From JAILEN01 sp036723975 (GTDB lineage Bacteria > Bacillota > Clostridia > Lachnospirales > Lachnospiraceae): a DNA stretch of 64,000 bases. The translations under genes were made by a program, and so were the position numbers. The number at the start of each line of letters is the position of its first letter. Position 1 is the stretch's first letter. The stretch is from NCBI GenBank assembly GCA_036723975.1, contig DAIMGJ010000011.1:1-64000 (forward strand). The letters are read 5' to 3'. Of this stretch, positions 14,802 through 24,796 are shown piece after piece. Under the pieces are notes generated by a model. That model was not told the DNA's origin. It ran no database searches and saw only the letters and a list, made by a program, of their open reading frames with translations.

Positions 14802-17267
14802 TTATTTCACAACAATCTTATCTAATTTCCAGATATCATCCACATATTCCTGAATGGTACGGTCAGATGAGAATTTGCCCACGCTGGCAACATTCATAAT
14901 CGCCATCTTCGCCCAACGTGCTTCATCCTTGTATGCTTCTTCTACCTTTTCTCTGGTTTCCGCATAAGAACGGAAGTCCAAAAGGTTAAAATAGGTATCC
15001 GCATACTGTGTTGACTGAGTATTCAACAATGAGTTATAAAGCGGTCTGAAGAGCTCCGGATCGTTTGGTGAATAAAATCCGTTGATAAGCTGCATCAACA
15101 CTCTTCTGATATCCTGATCGTTGTTAAAGATGCCCATCGGATCGTAGTCACGATTCATTTCGTGAGCAATTACTTCATCTGCGCTCATACCGAAGATAAA
15201 TGCATTTTCTTCGCCCATTTCCTGAACCATCTCAACATTTGCGCCGTCCATGGTACCGATGGTAACCGCACCGTTTAACATAAACTTCATGTTACCGGTA
15301 CCGGACGCCTCTTTGGAAGCGGTGGAAATCTGTTCGGATACATCTGCTGCCGCGAAAATCCACTCCGCATTGGAGACACGATAATCCTCGATAAAGACTA
15401 CCTTAATCTTTCCCTTAATGGAAGGATCGTTATTGATGACTTCCGCAACATTGTTAATCAACTTAATGGTAAGCTTTGCAATCTCATATCCTGCTGCCGC
15501 TTTTGCACCGAAGATAAAGGTACGCGGATAGTAATCTCTTTCCGGATGATCCTTCATTTCGTTGTACAAATACATAACATGTAAGATATTTAAAAGCTGA
15601 CGCTTGTACTCATGCAAACGTTTTACCTGAACATCAAAGATAGAGCGAGGATCCACCTCCACACCATTATGTTCCTTGATATATTCCGCAAGCCGAACCT
15701 TATTCTTGTATTTGATGTTCATAAACTCCTGCTGTGCCTTCTTATCGTCGGCATATACCTTGAGTTTTTTCATCTTGGACAAATCGGTAATCCATTCCGG
15801 TCCGATATGGTCGGTTACCCAATCTGCCAAAAGCGGATTTCCGTGAAGCAAGAATCTTCTTTGGGTGATACCGTTTGTCTTATTGTTAAACTTCTCCGGA
15901 TACATGTCGTAGAAATCTTTTAATGACTGCTTTTTCAAAATCTCCGTATGAAGTGCAGCTACGCCGTTTACGGAAAATCCGGCTGCAATGGCAAGGTGCG
16001 CCATCTTTACCTGACCGTCACAGATGATGGCCATACGATTCTTTTTGTCCTGATCTCCCGGAAACTTCTTTTCAATTTCCAGGCAGAAGCGGCGATTGAT
16101 TTCTTCCACAATGTTGTAAATACGCGGAAGCAAGCGAGAAAAGATCTCGATTGGCCATTTTTCCAAAGCTTCCGCCATGATGGTATGGTTGGTATAAGCC
16201 ACACAGTGAGTGGTAATCTCCCACGCATCATCCCAGCCAAGTCCGTGCTCATCCATTAAAAGTCGCATAAGTTCCGCAACCGTAAGGGTCGGATGGGTAT
16301 CATTCATCTGGAAAACAACCTTTTTCGGAAGGTCATGCAAATCATCATGCTTCTTTAAAAACTTATCGATAGCTCTTTGTAAAGACGCGGAAACAAAGAA
16401 ATACTGCTGCTTTAAACGGAGTTCTTTACCGGAGACATGGTTGTCGTTCGGATAAAGCACTTCCACTAAGCTTCGCGCCAAGTTTTCTTCCTCTACCGCC
16501 TTTTGATAGTCACCCTTATCAAAGCTTTCCAAAGAAAATACCTGCTTCGGAACCGCATCCCAAATCATAAGGGAATTCACCACATGGTTACCATATCCCA
16601 CTACCGGCATATCATAAGGAACTGCCAATACAGAGTTGTAATCACGGTGTGTAAACTCAATATGTCCATCCGGCTTTGCCTCGGAGGTAACATATCCGCC
16701 AAATTTGATTTCATACTGATACTCAGGGCGCTTAACTTCGAAAGGATAACCGTCCTTTAGCCAATCATCCGGCACTTCCTTCTGATATCCGTCCACAATT
16801 TTCTGTTTGAACATACCGTAGCGATAACGAATACCGCAACCGTATGCCGCATATCCGAGTGTGGATAAGGAATCCAAAAAGCAAGCAGCGAGTCTTCCCA
16901 AACCACCGTTTCCGAGGGCCGGGTCCGGCTCTTCGTCTTCAATGTTGGCAAGGTCAAATCCCAAGTCTTCCAAGACTTCCTTAAATACATCATAGGACTT
17001 CAAATTGATCATGTTGTTTCCAAGCAAACGACCGATCAAGAATTCCATGGACATGTAATAAACGATTTTCGGATCTTTTTCATCCATGACCTTCTGAGTC
17101 TTTAACCACTCATCAATCACAAAATCCTTTACGATTAAAGAAATCGCCTGATACACTTCCTGATTGGAAGCCTCGTCCAAATCCTTACGATACTGACGTC
17201 GAATGTTGTCTCGAAGTTCTCCTTTAATGTAGTCCTTGTCGTTAATCTCGTGATTTTGATTATTCAT
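14802..17267 (-). CDS. glgP: Glycogen/starch/alpha-glucan phosphorylase
   Basis: An 821-residue glycogen phosphorylase, close to the usual family length. It releases glucose 1-phosphate from alpha-1,4-glucan using pyridoxal phosphate. The PLP-lysine signature EASGTGNMKFMLNGA is present near residue 665, the active-site loop DGANVEM follows it, and the N-terminal signature EDEEPDPALGNGGLGRLAACF occurs near 105-125. No N-terminal regulatory extension is seen. It sits 45 bases after ileS in the same direction and has a terminator directly downstream. No other glycogen genes are in the window. Confidence 0.96.
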   Translation of the reverse strand: MNNQNHEINDKDYIKGELRDNIRRQYRKDLDEASNQEVYQAISLIVKDFVIDEWLKTQKVMDEKDPKIVYYMSMEFLIGRLLGNNMINLKSYDVFKEVLEDLGFDLANIEDEEPDPALGNGGLGRLAACFLDSLSTLGYAAYGCGIRYRYGMFKQKIVDGYQKEVPDDWLKDGYPFEVKRPEYQYEIKFGGYVTSEAKPDGHIEFTHRDYNSVLAVPYDMPVVGYGNHVVNSLMIWDAVPKQVFSLESFDKGDYQKAVEEENLARSLVEVLYPNDNHVSGKELRLKQQYFFVSASLQRAIDKFLKKHDDLHDLPKKVVFQMNDTHPTLTVAELMRLLMDEHGLGWDDAWEITTHCVAYTNHTIMAEALEKWPIEIFSRLLPRIYNIVEEINRRFCLEIEKKFPGDQDKKNRMAIICDGQVKMAHLAIAAGFSVNGVAALHTEILKKQSLKDFYDMYPEKFNNKTNGITQRRFLLHGNPLLADWVTDHIGPEWITDLSKMKKLKVYADDKKAQQEFMNIKYKNKVRLAEYIKEHNGVEVDPRSIFDVQVKRLHEYKRQLLNILHVMYLYNEMKDHPERDYYPRTFIFGAKAAAGYEIAKLTIKLINNVAEVINNDPSIKGKIKVVFIEDYRVSNAEWIFAAADVSEQISTASKEASGTGNMKFMLNGAVTIGTMDGANVEMVQEMGEENAFIFGMSADEVIAHEMNRDYDPMGIFNNDQDIRRVLMQLINGFYSPNDPELFRPLYNSLLNTQSTQYADTYFNLLDFRSYAETREKVEEAYKDEARWAKMAIMNVASVGKFSSDRTIQEYVDDIWKLDKIVVK

Positions 17268-17312
17268 ATTCTCACTCTCCCCACTTTTTATTTTACGGTT
17301 TGTGACGTTTGA

Positions 17313-20300
17313 TTAGTTTTTGGAAACGGAAAGGTTTACTTCTTCTCCATTAATATTCCAGGTCTTAGCGTAGCCTTCAACCGCTCCCTTAGTAACAGAT
17401 GTTGCCAATACTTCCCCGGCAATTTCATCTGCATGCTTTTCAAAAATACCTTCTGCTTTTTCGGTTCCTGTATAACCCACACTGATGTGGTCCATAACCT
17501 CGAAATCAGCTTCTTTTCTCATGGTCTGAATCTTGGAAATGATTTCACGAACCATACCCTCTTCCAAGAGTTCACCGGTTAAATTGGTATCAAGAACAAC
17601 TGTAATCTCATTATCTCCGTCGGAAATGAATCCTTCCTGAGATTCTTGAGAAATCAATAAATCTTCTTCTTCAAGACGAATCGATGCATCTACTTCCGGA
17701 AGAGTAATTGCTCCCTCAGATTTCAACTGTGCGTATGCCTTATTTCCATCAAGGCCAGCCAACGCTTCCTGGATGCCCTTTAAGAACTTACCGTACTTCG
17801 GTCCAACAGTACGAAGCTGTGGCTTGAAGGAGTAGGTGGTTGCCTGTGATACATCATCAGAGAACTCTGCATGCTTCACGTTCAACTCATCTTCAATAAT
17901 TTCAATATAGAACTCCGGAAGAGCCTTTTCAGCCTTAACGTACATATTTCCGATTGGCTGACGGTTCTTAATGTTTGCGGTATTTCGACAAGCACGTCCA
18001 AACACAACAATCTTAAGAAGTTCTTTCATGTTCTCTTCAAGTTCCGTATCAATCCACTCTTCTTTTACTTCAGGGAAGTCGCAAAGATGGATGGATTCCG
18101 GTGCGTTCTGATCCAAAGAACGAACCATGTTCTGATAGATTTCTTCTGTCATAAACGGAATCATCGGAGCAGCTGCCTTTGCGATTGTAACAAGGCAGGT
18201 ATAAAGTGTCATGTAAGCATTGATCTTGTCCTGCTCCATGCCCTTTGCCCAGAAACGTTCACGGCTTCGACGAACATACCAGTTAGACAAATCATCCACG
18301 AAGGAATCAAGTGCACGTGCTGCTTCCGGAATCTGGTAATTTCCGAGACGGTTATCTACTTCCCTAACTGTAGAATACAATCTGGAAAGTGCCCATTTAT
18401 CCATTACGGAAAGTTTGTCATAATCAAGTGTATACTTTGTAGCATCAAACTCGTCAATATTTGCATAAAGGATAAAGAATGCATAGGTGTTCCAAAGGGT
18501 TCCCATGAACTTTCTTTGTCCTTCCTGAACGGCCTTGCCATGGAAGCGATTCGGCAACCATGGTGCGGAGTTGATGTAGAAATACCAACGGATGGCATCT
18601 GCACCGTAAGTCTCCAATGCTTCAAACGGGTCAACCGCGTTGCCCTTGGACTTGGACATCTTCTGTCCGTTTTCATCCTGAACGTGACCGAGTACGATAA
18701 CGTTCTCATAGGGAGCCTTATTAAATAACAAGGTGGATTCTGCCATCAAAGAGTAGAACCATCCACGGGTCTGATCCACTGCTTCGGAAATAAACTTTGC
18801 AGGGAACTGCTGTTCAAATAAATCCTTATTTTCAAAGGGATAATGGTGCTGAGCAAAGGGCATTGCACCACTGTCAAACCAGCAGTCGATAACTTCCGGT
18901 ACACGACGCATGGTCTTTCCGCAGTCCGGGCAAACGAAAGTTACTTCGTCGATATACGGACGGTGAAGTTCCACTTTGGCATCTTCCGGATTGCCGGAAC
19001 GCTCTGCCAGTTCTGCACGAGATCCGATGGATTCTCTGTGTCCGCAGTCTTCACATTCCCAGATATTAAGCGGTGTTCCCCAATAACGGTTACGGGAAAT
19101 ACCCCAATCCTGAATGTTCTCAAGCCAATCACCGAAACGTCCTTTTCCGATGGATTCCGGAATCCAGTTAACGGTGTTGTTATTTCGAATCAAGTCATCC
19201 TTTACTTCGGTCATCTTGATAAACCAAGACTCACGTGCATAGTAGATAAGCGGAGTATCGCATCTCCAGCAGTGTGGATAATCATGTTCAAACTTCGGTG
19301 CTGCGAAAAGAAGTCCGCGTTTATCAAGTTCCACCAAAACTTCCGGATCGGCGCTCTTTACACCTTTATCCATTTCTGCCTGGGTTGGCTTTGCACGCAT
19401 ACCGCCGAATGGTGTCTCGTCAAGCATCTCACCCTTTTCATTTACCATCTGTACAAACGGAAGGTCATAATTTCTACCAACGTTTGCATCGTCCTCACCG
19501 AAAGCCGGTGCGATATGAACGATACCGGTACCGTCTGTCATGGTTACATATTCATCACAGGTAACAAAGAAGCCCTTCTTATGCTGCTTTTCTGCACGAA
19601 CTGCTGCACACTCATATAACGGCTCAAATTCTTTGTATTCCAAATCCTTACCCTTGTAGGATTCCAACACTTCGTAGGTCTTTTCCCCTTCGTTTTCCGA
19701 AAGAGAAGAAAGCACGCTGTCTGCCAAAGCCTTTGCGAGATAGTAAGTATATCCGTCAACGGCTTTTACCTTTACATAAGTCTCATGCGGGTTTACACAA
19801 AGAGCAACGTTGGAAGGCAGTGTCCAAGGTGTTGTGGTCCATGCCAAAAAGTAAGCGTCTTCGTCCTTTACTTTAAAACGAACAATTGCGGAACGCTCTT
19901 TGATGGTCTTATATCCCTGTGCCACTTCCTGAGAAGAAAGCGGGGTTCCGCAACGTGGGCAATAAGGTACGACTTTAAAGCCCTTGTATAAAAGATTCTT
20001 GTTCCAGATTTCTTTTAACGCCCACCACTCTGACTCAATAAAATTATCATCATAGGTAACATACGGGTTGTCCATATCTGCCCAGAAACCAACGGTTCCG
20101 GAGAAATCCTCCCACATGCCCTTGTATTTCCATACAGATTCCTTACATTTGTCAATGAAAGGCTCCATACCGTATTCTTCAATCTGTTCTTTTCCGTTTA
20201 AGCCCAGAAGCTTTTCCACTTCCAGCTCCACCGGAAGTCCGTGGGTATCCCAGCCGGCTTTACGCGGTACGTATTTACCCTTCATGGTCTGGTATCTCGG

Positions 20301-20504
20301 AATCATATCTTTGATAACGCGGGTAAGCACATGACCGATATGCGGTTTTCCGTTTGCGGTTGGCGGTCCGTCGTAAAATGTATAGGTTTCTCCCTCTTTA
20401 CGAGAGTCCATAGACTTTTGGAAAATATCATTTTCTTCCCAAAATTCTTTAATCTGCTTTTCACGGTCTACGAAATTCAAATTCGTATCAACTTTTTTGT
20501 ACAT
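17313..20504 (-). CDS. ileS: Isoleucyl-tRNA synthetase
   Basis: A class I synthetase of 1063 residues that charges tRNA-Ile and edits valine. The nucleotide-binding motif KPHIGHVL (HIGH) is near residue 55, the editing segment WTTTPWTLPSN near 225, and KMSKSKGN near 615. The anticodon-binding domain follows (YSFKPQLRTVGPKYGK). The length fits the longer eukaryote-like clade (type 2) better than the roughly 930-residue type 1; this assignment is from length and motifs only. No T-box leader is present in the 70 bases between it and the preceding gene, which is unusual for a Clostridia ileS, so it may be cotranscribed from further upstream. Confidence 0.96.
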   Translation of the reverse strand: MYKKVDTNLNFVDREKQIKEFWEENDIFQKSMDSRKEGETYTFYDGPPTANGKPHIGHVLTRVIKDMIPRYQTMKGKYVPRKAGWDTHGLPVELEVEKLLGLNGKEQIEEYGMEPFIDKCKESVWKYKGMWEDFSGTVGFWADMDNPYVTYDDNFIESEWWALKEIWNKNLLYKGFKVVPYCPRCGTPLSSQEVAQGYKTIKERSAIVRFKVKDEDAYFLAWTTTPWTLPSNVALCVNPHETYVKVKAVDGYTYYLAKALADSVLSSLSENEGEKTYEVLESYKGKDLEYKEFEPLYECAAVRAEKQHKKGFFVTCDEYVTMTDGTGIVHIAPAFGEDDANVGRNYDLPFVQMVNEKGEMLDETPFGGMRAKPTQAEMDKGVKSADPEVLVELDKRGLLFAAPKFEHDYPHCWRCDTPLIYYARESWFIKMTEVKDDLIRNNNTVNWIPESIGKGRFGDWLENIQDWGISRNRYWGTPLNIWECEDCGHRESIGSRAELAERSGNPEDAKVELHRPYIDEVTFVCPDCGKTMRRVPEVIDCWFDSGAMPFAQHHYPFENKDLFEQQFPAKFISEAVDQTRGWFYSLMAESTLLFNKAPYENVIVLGHVQDENGQKMSKSKGNAVDPFEALETYGADAIRWYFYINSAPWLPNRFHGKAVQEGQRKFMGTLWNTYAFFILYANIDEFDATKYTLDYDKLSVMDKWALSRLYSTVREVDNRLGNYQIPEAARALDSFVDDLSNWYVRRSRERFWAKGMEQDKINAYMTLYTCLVTIAKAAAPMIPFMTEEIYQNMVRSLDQNAPESIHLCDFPEVKEEWIDTELEENMKELLKIVVFGRACRNTANIKNRQPIGNMYVKAEKALPEFYIEIIEDELNVKHAEFSDDVSQATTYSFKPQLRTVGPKYGKFLKGIQEALAGLDGNKAYAQLKSEGAITLPEVDASIRLEEEDLLISQESQEGFISDGDNEITVVLDTNLTGELLEEGMVREIISKIQTMRKEADFEVMDHISVGYTGTEKAEGIFEKHADEIAGEVLATSVTKGAVEGYAKTWNINGEEVNLSVSKN

Positions 20505-20573
20505 CGTTTTTCTTCTATTCCCTTCTAACTTCTTATTTCTGACAGGGCTTTTGCCCTCTTTTTACAAAATCAT

Positions 20574-21086
20574 TTACAAAGGCTTATAGCCACCTTCTTC
20601 AATAAACCATTTATCATCCTCAAAATCATCGGGGTCGTCCTCTATACTGCCACCGAAGTTGTTGCCGTAATCTTCGATAAACTGCTCTATAGAGTCCGGA
20701 TCTTCAAAATCATAATCGCCATACTCATCCAAAATAGAATCTGACAACGCAGTATTTCCCGTAAGAATCACCCAAAAAGCTATGCAGGCAACCAGTGAAA
20801 TAATGCCGGTAATCAAGCCCGCAATGGCAAGACCTTTTCCTTTTTTTGATTTCACAAGCTGTACGATACCAAATATAATGGCAAGCGGTGCCGTAATATA
20901 GGTCAAACAGCTGCAGAAAAATACCATGGATACAATACCCAAAATCAAAGCAGCGATGCCAAAACCGTTGCCCGGTTCACTTCCGCCACCGTATGGGTTT
21001 TCCACAGTACCGCCATAAGGATTTTCTACCGTACCGGTATAAACTTTCTTTTCATTCTGATTTTCATCCTGAAAATAATCGCTCAT
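20574..21086 (-). CDS. DUF4190-type small membrane protein
   Basis: A 170-residue protein. A short polar N-terminus contains a repeated element (PYGGTVENPYGGG), then two hydrophobic hairpins (FGIAALILGIVSMVFF and GLAIAGLITGIISLVACIAFWVIL) typical of DUF4190. The C-terminal ~55 residues are very acidic (DDPDDFEDDKW) and probably extracytoplasmic. The function is unknown. It follows another small membrane protein gene by 15 bases and precedes ileS. Confidence 0.75.
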   Translation of the reverse strand: MSDYFQDENQNEKKVYTGTVENPYGGTVENPYGGGSEPGNGFGIAALILGIVSMVFFCSCLTYITAPLAIIFGIVQLVKSKKGKGLAIAGLITGIISLVACIAFWVILTGNTALSDSILDEYGDYDFEDPDSIEQFIEDYGNNFGGSIEDDPDDFEDDKWFIEEGGYKPL

Positions 21087-21101
21087 ATTTACTCTCGCTT
21101 T

Positions 21102-21404
21102 CTAATAAAATTCAATGGACTCAAATACCTCATTCCAATCTATGCTGTCATTCATTTGCAGTGTTCCGAAAAAAATAGCAAAGGCAATCGCGAACAAAAT
21201 CATCATGCCCAGGTTAACGGCTCCCAGAATTCCTCCCACCGTTGCAATACGGTTCGGCTCAAATTGTTTTCTGTGATAAACAAATAGAATCACGGAGATA
21301 ATTGCCAGCGGAATTCCGATATACAATCTGCAAATAAAGACATAAGACAATGTGGCGCTTATGAGAGTGGCAAGGCTTAGGTAAAAGTCTCTTCTTTCAT
21401 TCAT
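21102..21404 (-). CDS. Small membrane protein of unknown function
   Basis: About 100 residues with three predicted membrane helices (LATLISATLSYVFICRLY, IPLAIISVILFVY, GGILGAVNLGMMILFAIAFAIFF). The start at 21404 is chosen because GGAGG lies 8 bases before that ATG; an ATG 15 bases upstream has no such site. It pairs with the DUF4190-type gene downstream, probably as a two-gene unit. Confidence 0.68.
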   Translation of the reverse strand: MNERRDFYLSLATLISATLSYVFICRLYIGIPLAIISVILFVYHRKQFEPNRIATVGGILGAVNLGMMILFAIAFAIFFGTLQMNDSIDWNEVFESIEFY

Positions 21405-21471
21405 CCCTGCAACCTCCACATTATTTTAATCCACGATTTAGACTAGCATATTTCCACTTCAAGGGCAAGAA

Positions 21472-21496
21472 AAAAGGCACGAAAACCGTGCCTTTT
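21472..21496 (-). terminator. Terminator of the MFS-ugpQ-lipase operon
   Basis: GGCACG / CGTGCC stem extended by AAAA / TTTT, with a 5-base loop, 38 bases beyond the lipase stop on the minus strand. The AAAA arm gives a T-run in the RNA direction. Confidence 0.85.
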
Positions 21497-21533
21497 CCAT
21501 AGGATTTTTCTTTTTTTTCAATTTTCCACAAAA

Positions 21534-22514
21534 TTAAAGATTTGACGCATAAAAATCTAGTACTTCTTCATAATACCGTTTACGATCTGCATCAAAGGCG
21601 TTAAAGATTTCATGCTTCGATGACGGATACACCTTTTTTTCGATGTTCGGATTGTTAGCTAAAAACTTATTCTGTCCGCCGGGCTCCACCATGGTATCAA
21701 GTCCCGCTTGAAACAAAACGCAGGGCACTATGATTTTGTCTGCATTTTTAATCGCCTCATCCATAGCCTTTAAAGACTCTCTGCACCACTTGTAAGTGCC
21801 TCCGTTGGTTTGATAGTTTTTGTTTTTTATCTTTTCTTCAAACAAATACGCATGCCGCTTTTGTGACTGTGCAGAGCAGTTTGGATAGGTATTTATCCCA
21901 TCAAATCCATGCTGTCCAGGTAGATATTTTTCATCCCATCCCGCAATCTTTGACCACAACGTCAGCATTTTTACCACCACCGGTGATTTTCCTCGAAAAT
22001 TCAGCTGAAGCATAGGTGACGACAAAACCGCCGCCTTTACTCCATTGGGATTTTGTTCCAAATACAGACTGGCAATACAGCCACCCATGGAATGGGAATA
22101 CAAAAACAGTTTTCCGGTTTTGGATTTTTGCTTTACCACCTCGTCAATAAAGATTTTCAGGTCATCTACATAGGACTGGAACCGAAGCACATGAACTTTA
22201 TCATGTTCTTCAATTTCCCGATAAGAAAGTCCATGTCCGCGATGTTCGATATAGAACACGGAATATCCGGCCTGATAATAATAGTAAAACATCTCATGAT
22301 ACTTGGGGAAATGCTCGGAAAATCCATGAGAAATCACGATTGTAGCCCGCTCATCCTCGTTTAGGGCATAATAATAGTGAATATTTTTATCCTCATATCC
22401 TAAGAAATCACCCTGATCTATTTTGGAAAGAAACGGGATTACTTCCGCCTTCATGCGGCTTTCATAGTCATTGTCCCCAATCAAAAAATCCTTGTCCTTA
22501 TAATCTCGTATCAT
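21534..22514 (-). CDS. Alpha/beta hydrolase, monoacylglycerol lipase/lysophospholipase-like
   Basis: A 326-residue serine hydrolase of the S33/Hydrolase_4 group. The nucleophile motif is YSHSMGGCIAS (Ser about 145), the oxyanion region is VISHGFSEHFPKYHEM, and the late Asp (QAGLDTMVEPG) and His (SSKHEIFNA) complete the triad. No signal peptide is seen, so it acts in the cytoplasm. It is the last gene of an operon with a glycerophosphodiester phosphodiesterase 11 bases upstream and an MFS transporter. Together they suggest uptake and breakdown of glycerophospho-compounds or monoacylglycerols, which is inference. Confidence 0.87.
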   Translation of the reverse strand: MIRDYKDKDFLIGDNDYESRMKAEVIPFLSKIDQGDFLGYEDKNIHYYYALNEDERATIVISHGFSEHFPKYHEMFYYYYQAGYSVFYIEHRGHGLSYREIEEHDKVHVLRFQSYVDDLKIFIDEVVKQKSKTGKLFLYSHSMGGCIASLYLEQNPNGVKAAVLSSPMLQLNFRGKSPVVVKMLTLWSKIAGWDEKYLPGQHGFDGINTYPNCSAQSQKRHAYLFEEKIKNKNYQTNGGTYKWCRESLKAMDEAIKNADKIIVPCVLFQAGLDTMVEPGGQNKFLANNPNIEKKVYPSSKHEIFNAFDADRKRYYEEVLDFYASNL

Positions 22515-22525
22515 AGGCTATCTCC

Positions 22526-23242
22526 CTATCTTCCAAGTACGCGCAATGCCATATCCGGATAATTGGTGATTACGGAATCCACCTGTGCATCCATACACAT
22601 TTTGACGTACTTTTCTTCATTTACAGTCCAAACGTGCAGCTTCAATCCTTTCTTTTTACACTCTTCCACAAATCCCGGATACTGCAGGTTATACAGTGCC
22701 GGATGAAGTGCGTTTACCCCATGTTTTTCTCCGTAGGACGGCATATCAATAGGACCGTCGCCATACAAAAATCCAACAACGGTGCTTGGATCCAATTCAT
22801 GAATCTTTTTTACCGTGTAATGGTTAAACGAAGAATAAAAGACTCTGTCTTCCATTCCAAACTCTTTTGTTAATGCCAAAAGTTTCTCTTCGATGGGATA
22901 GAACACCACACCTGTTTTAATCTCGATGTTGATGACAAGATTGGTAGGCTTTACCAGTTCAAATACCTCGCGCATCGTCGGAATGTCCGCATGCTCGTAC
23001 TCTTTGTGGGTACGGTTATAGTTGAATTTGCGAAGTTCTTCCAATGTGTAGTCTTTTACCCATCCTTTTCCGTCTGAAGTCCGATCGATAGTCTCATCAT
23101 GAATGACTACGATTTCTCCATCCTTTGTCATCTGAACATCAAGTTCAAATCCATCAGCCCCCATTTCAATGGCCTTTTCAAAAGCCGGCATGGTATTTTC
23201 CGGAGCATATCCACTGGCTCCGCGATGTGCCAAAACTAACAT
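22526..23242 (-). CDS. ugpQ: Glycerophosphodiester phosphodiesterase
   Basis: A 238-residue cytoplasmic GDPD enzyme that converts glycerophosphodiesters to glycerol 3-phosphate and an alcohol. The catalytic signature HRGASGYAPENTMPAF (both His/Glu ligands) is followed by FELDVQMTKDGEIVVIHDE with the second histidine, and later INIEIKTG. The length matches the single-domain UgpQ type. It lies between a transporter and a lipase gene with short gaps, in line with a scavenging operon. Confidence 0.94.
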   Translation of the reverse strand: MLVLAHRGASGYAPENTMPAFEKAIEMGADGFELDVQMTKDGEIVVIHDETIDRTSDGKGWVKDYTLEELRKFNYNRTHKEYEHADIPTMREVFELVKPTNLVINIEIKTGVVFYPIEEKLLALTKEFGMEDRVFYSSFNHYTVKKIHELDPSTVVGFLYGDGPIDMPSYGEKHGVNALHPALYNLQYPGFVEECKKKGLKLHVWTVNEEKYVKMCMDAQVDSVITNYPDMALRVLGR

Positions 23243-23261
23243 ATCTTACTCCTTCTTTCTG

Positions 23262-24599
23262 TTAATCATCAAAATCAAAGGCTTCCAAGCCTGTTTTTCC
23301 TTCTTTGGTATCTCCATGTTTTACAAAATTCATGGTAATAAACGCAAGAATCATAAACGCAGCAGCATAAACGAAGAATACCCCGTATCCCACATTATGC
23401 AGTAACCATCCGCATACAATCGGAGTTACAATCTGAGCAGTCATACTGAAGGTATAGTAATACCCGGTAAATCTACCCACATCGCTTCCCTTACACATTT
23501 CAAGTACCATAGGAAGTGAGTTTACGTTGATTGCCGCCCATGCCATACCGATGAATGCAAACAATATATAAAGCCATGTTGCAAACTGATCGTTTCCAAA
23601 TGTATAGAACAATCCGATTAAATAGCAGGTTGCCATAATGACAATACCACCAAGGATGGACTTTTTACGGCCAATCTTTCCGGCCACAAATCCAACCGGA
23701 ATATAAGACAAAATTGCGCCTGCATTTGCAATCAAAAGGCATTTAGAAGCTCCCCCCAATGCCATATTCCATTTTACGCTTGCATAAGTAGTAAACCAGG
23801 TTTCCACAGCATTGTAAGATATAAACCAAAGCGCAATGGAGAAAAGCAAGAACAATAAACTTCTTTTAACTTCTTTTGGAAGCTCCTCATGTCCGCTTCC
23901 GTCATCCACTGCAAGGTTTTCTTCCGGATGAGCCGCCTCGTACTCCTCCATCTCCGCCATCAACTTCTTCTCGTTTACGGTCATCATTACCATAATCAAA
24001 GCAAAAATCATAATTCCCGCAACGATTAAGAAAATAAGAAAATAATTAATATGATCCAGTCCGTCCGTCTTCTTGGATGAATAAAGAACGGCTGCAAGAG
24101 CAAGATAAAGAATTCCGCCGACCGCACCCATAAGGTTGATGATGGCATTTCCCTGACTGCGGAATTTCTTCGGTGTTAAATCCGGCATCAAAGCAACAGC
24201 CGGGCTTCTGTATGTGCCCATTGCTACCAAAAGACATCCCAAAACACCAACAAACAACACAAGTTTTCCCGTTGATGGATTGGCGAAATAGCTGTTATCA
24301 ATAAGCGGAATCAAAAGCATCAATACAACTGCTGCTATAGTTCCTGCTAAAATAAACGGTTTTCTGCGGCCCAGCGGGCTTTTGCATTTGTCGGAAATTG
24401 CCCCAAAAATCGGCAAAAGAAAAAGTCCCAATACGTTATCTGCCGCCATGATGACACCGCTGATGGTCTCACTCATGTGGAACGTATTTGTCAAAATGAG
24501 TGGCACGATGTTGTTGTACATCTGCCAGAATGCGCATATGGATAAGAATGCGAATCCAATTCGAATGGTTTGTCCAGGTCTAAATTTCATGTTTTTCAA
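23262..24599 (-). CDS. MFS/GPH-type transporter
   Basis: A 445-residue major facilitator with 12 predicted helices. The loop signature GAISDKCKSPLGRRKPFILAG resembles the GPH (MelB) and SLC45-type sugar transporters. A long charged central loop (MMTVNEKKLMAEMEEYEAAHPEENL) separates the two halves. The first gene of the operon with ugpQ and a lipase, so its substrate might be a glycerophosphodiester or a glycoside; sequence alone does not decide. An AGGGGG ribosome site is present, and an inverted repeat about 45 bases upstream may be an operator. Confidence 0.85.
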   Translation of the reverse strand: MKNMKFRPGQTIRIGFAFLSICAFWQMYNNIVPLILTNTFHMSETISGVIMAADNVLGLFLLPIFGAISDKCKSPLGRRKPFILAGTIAAVVLMLLIPLIDNSYFANPSTGKLVLFVGVLGCLLVAMGTYRSPAVALMPDLTPKKFRSQGNAIINLMGAVGGILYLALAAVLYSSKKTDGLDHINYFLIFLIVAGIMIFALIMVMMTVNEKKLMAEMEEYEAAHPEENLAVDDGSGHEELPKEVKRSLLFLLFSIALWFISYNAVETWFTTYASVKWNMALGGASKCLLIANAGAILSYIPVGFVAGKIGRKKSILGGIVIMATCYLIGLFYTFGNDQFATWLYILFAFIGMAWAAINVNSLPMVLEMCKGSDVGRFTGYYYTFSMTAQIVTPIVCGWLLHNVGYGVFFVYAAAFMILAFITMNFVKHGDTKEGKTGLEAFDFDD

Positions 24600-24639
24600 G
24601 TACCCCCTAGTTTTATATTAAGTTTTCACCCTTTCTTCT

Positions 24640-24661
24640 GTGTGAAACTGCACATTCACAC
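24640..24661. promoter_or_regulatory. Inverted repeat, candidate operator of the MFS operon
   Basis: GTGTGAA (24640-24646) and TTCACAC (24655-24661) form a perfect 7-bp inverted repeat with an 8-base spacer. It lies in the region between the MFS operon and the divergent hydrolase gene. Symmetry and position suggest a regulator site; no regulator gene is adjacent. Confidence 0.45.
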
Positions 24662-24796
24662 GGTACTATTGTAACACTTGTGGATTATCGTGAAAAGAAA
24701 AGTTTTTCTATTTTTTCATCTGTGATAAAATACTATTTAACTGACTATTGGGATTTTTTTAAACTAATAAATCGCTACTTACAGCAAAGGAGCATA

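Noticed and set aside
17871..19619. Long plus-strand frames (285 and 258 codons) opposite ileS
   Set aside because: They are antisense shadows of the well-supported synthetase and show no domain, ribosome site or promoter.
20551..20566. AGGGC-TTTT-GCCCT hairpin as a terminator
   Set aside because: The T-run is on the plus strand, where no gene precedes it. On the minus strand no T-run follows the stem.
20505..20573. T-box leader for ileS
   Set aside because: The gap is only about 70 bases and lacks the AGGGTGGNACCGCG antiterminator sequence and any stem I.
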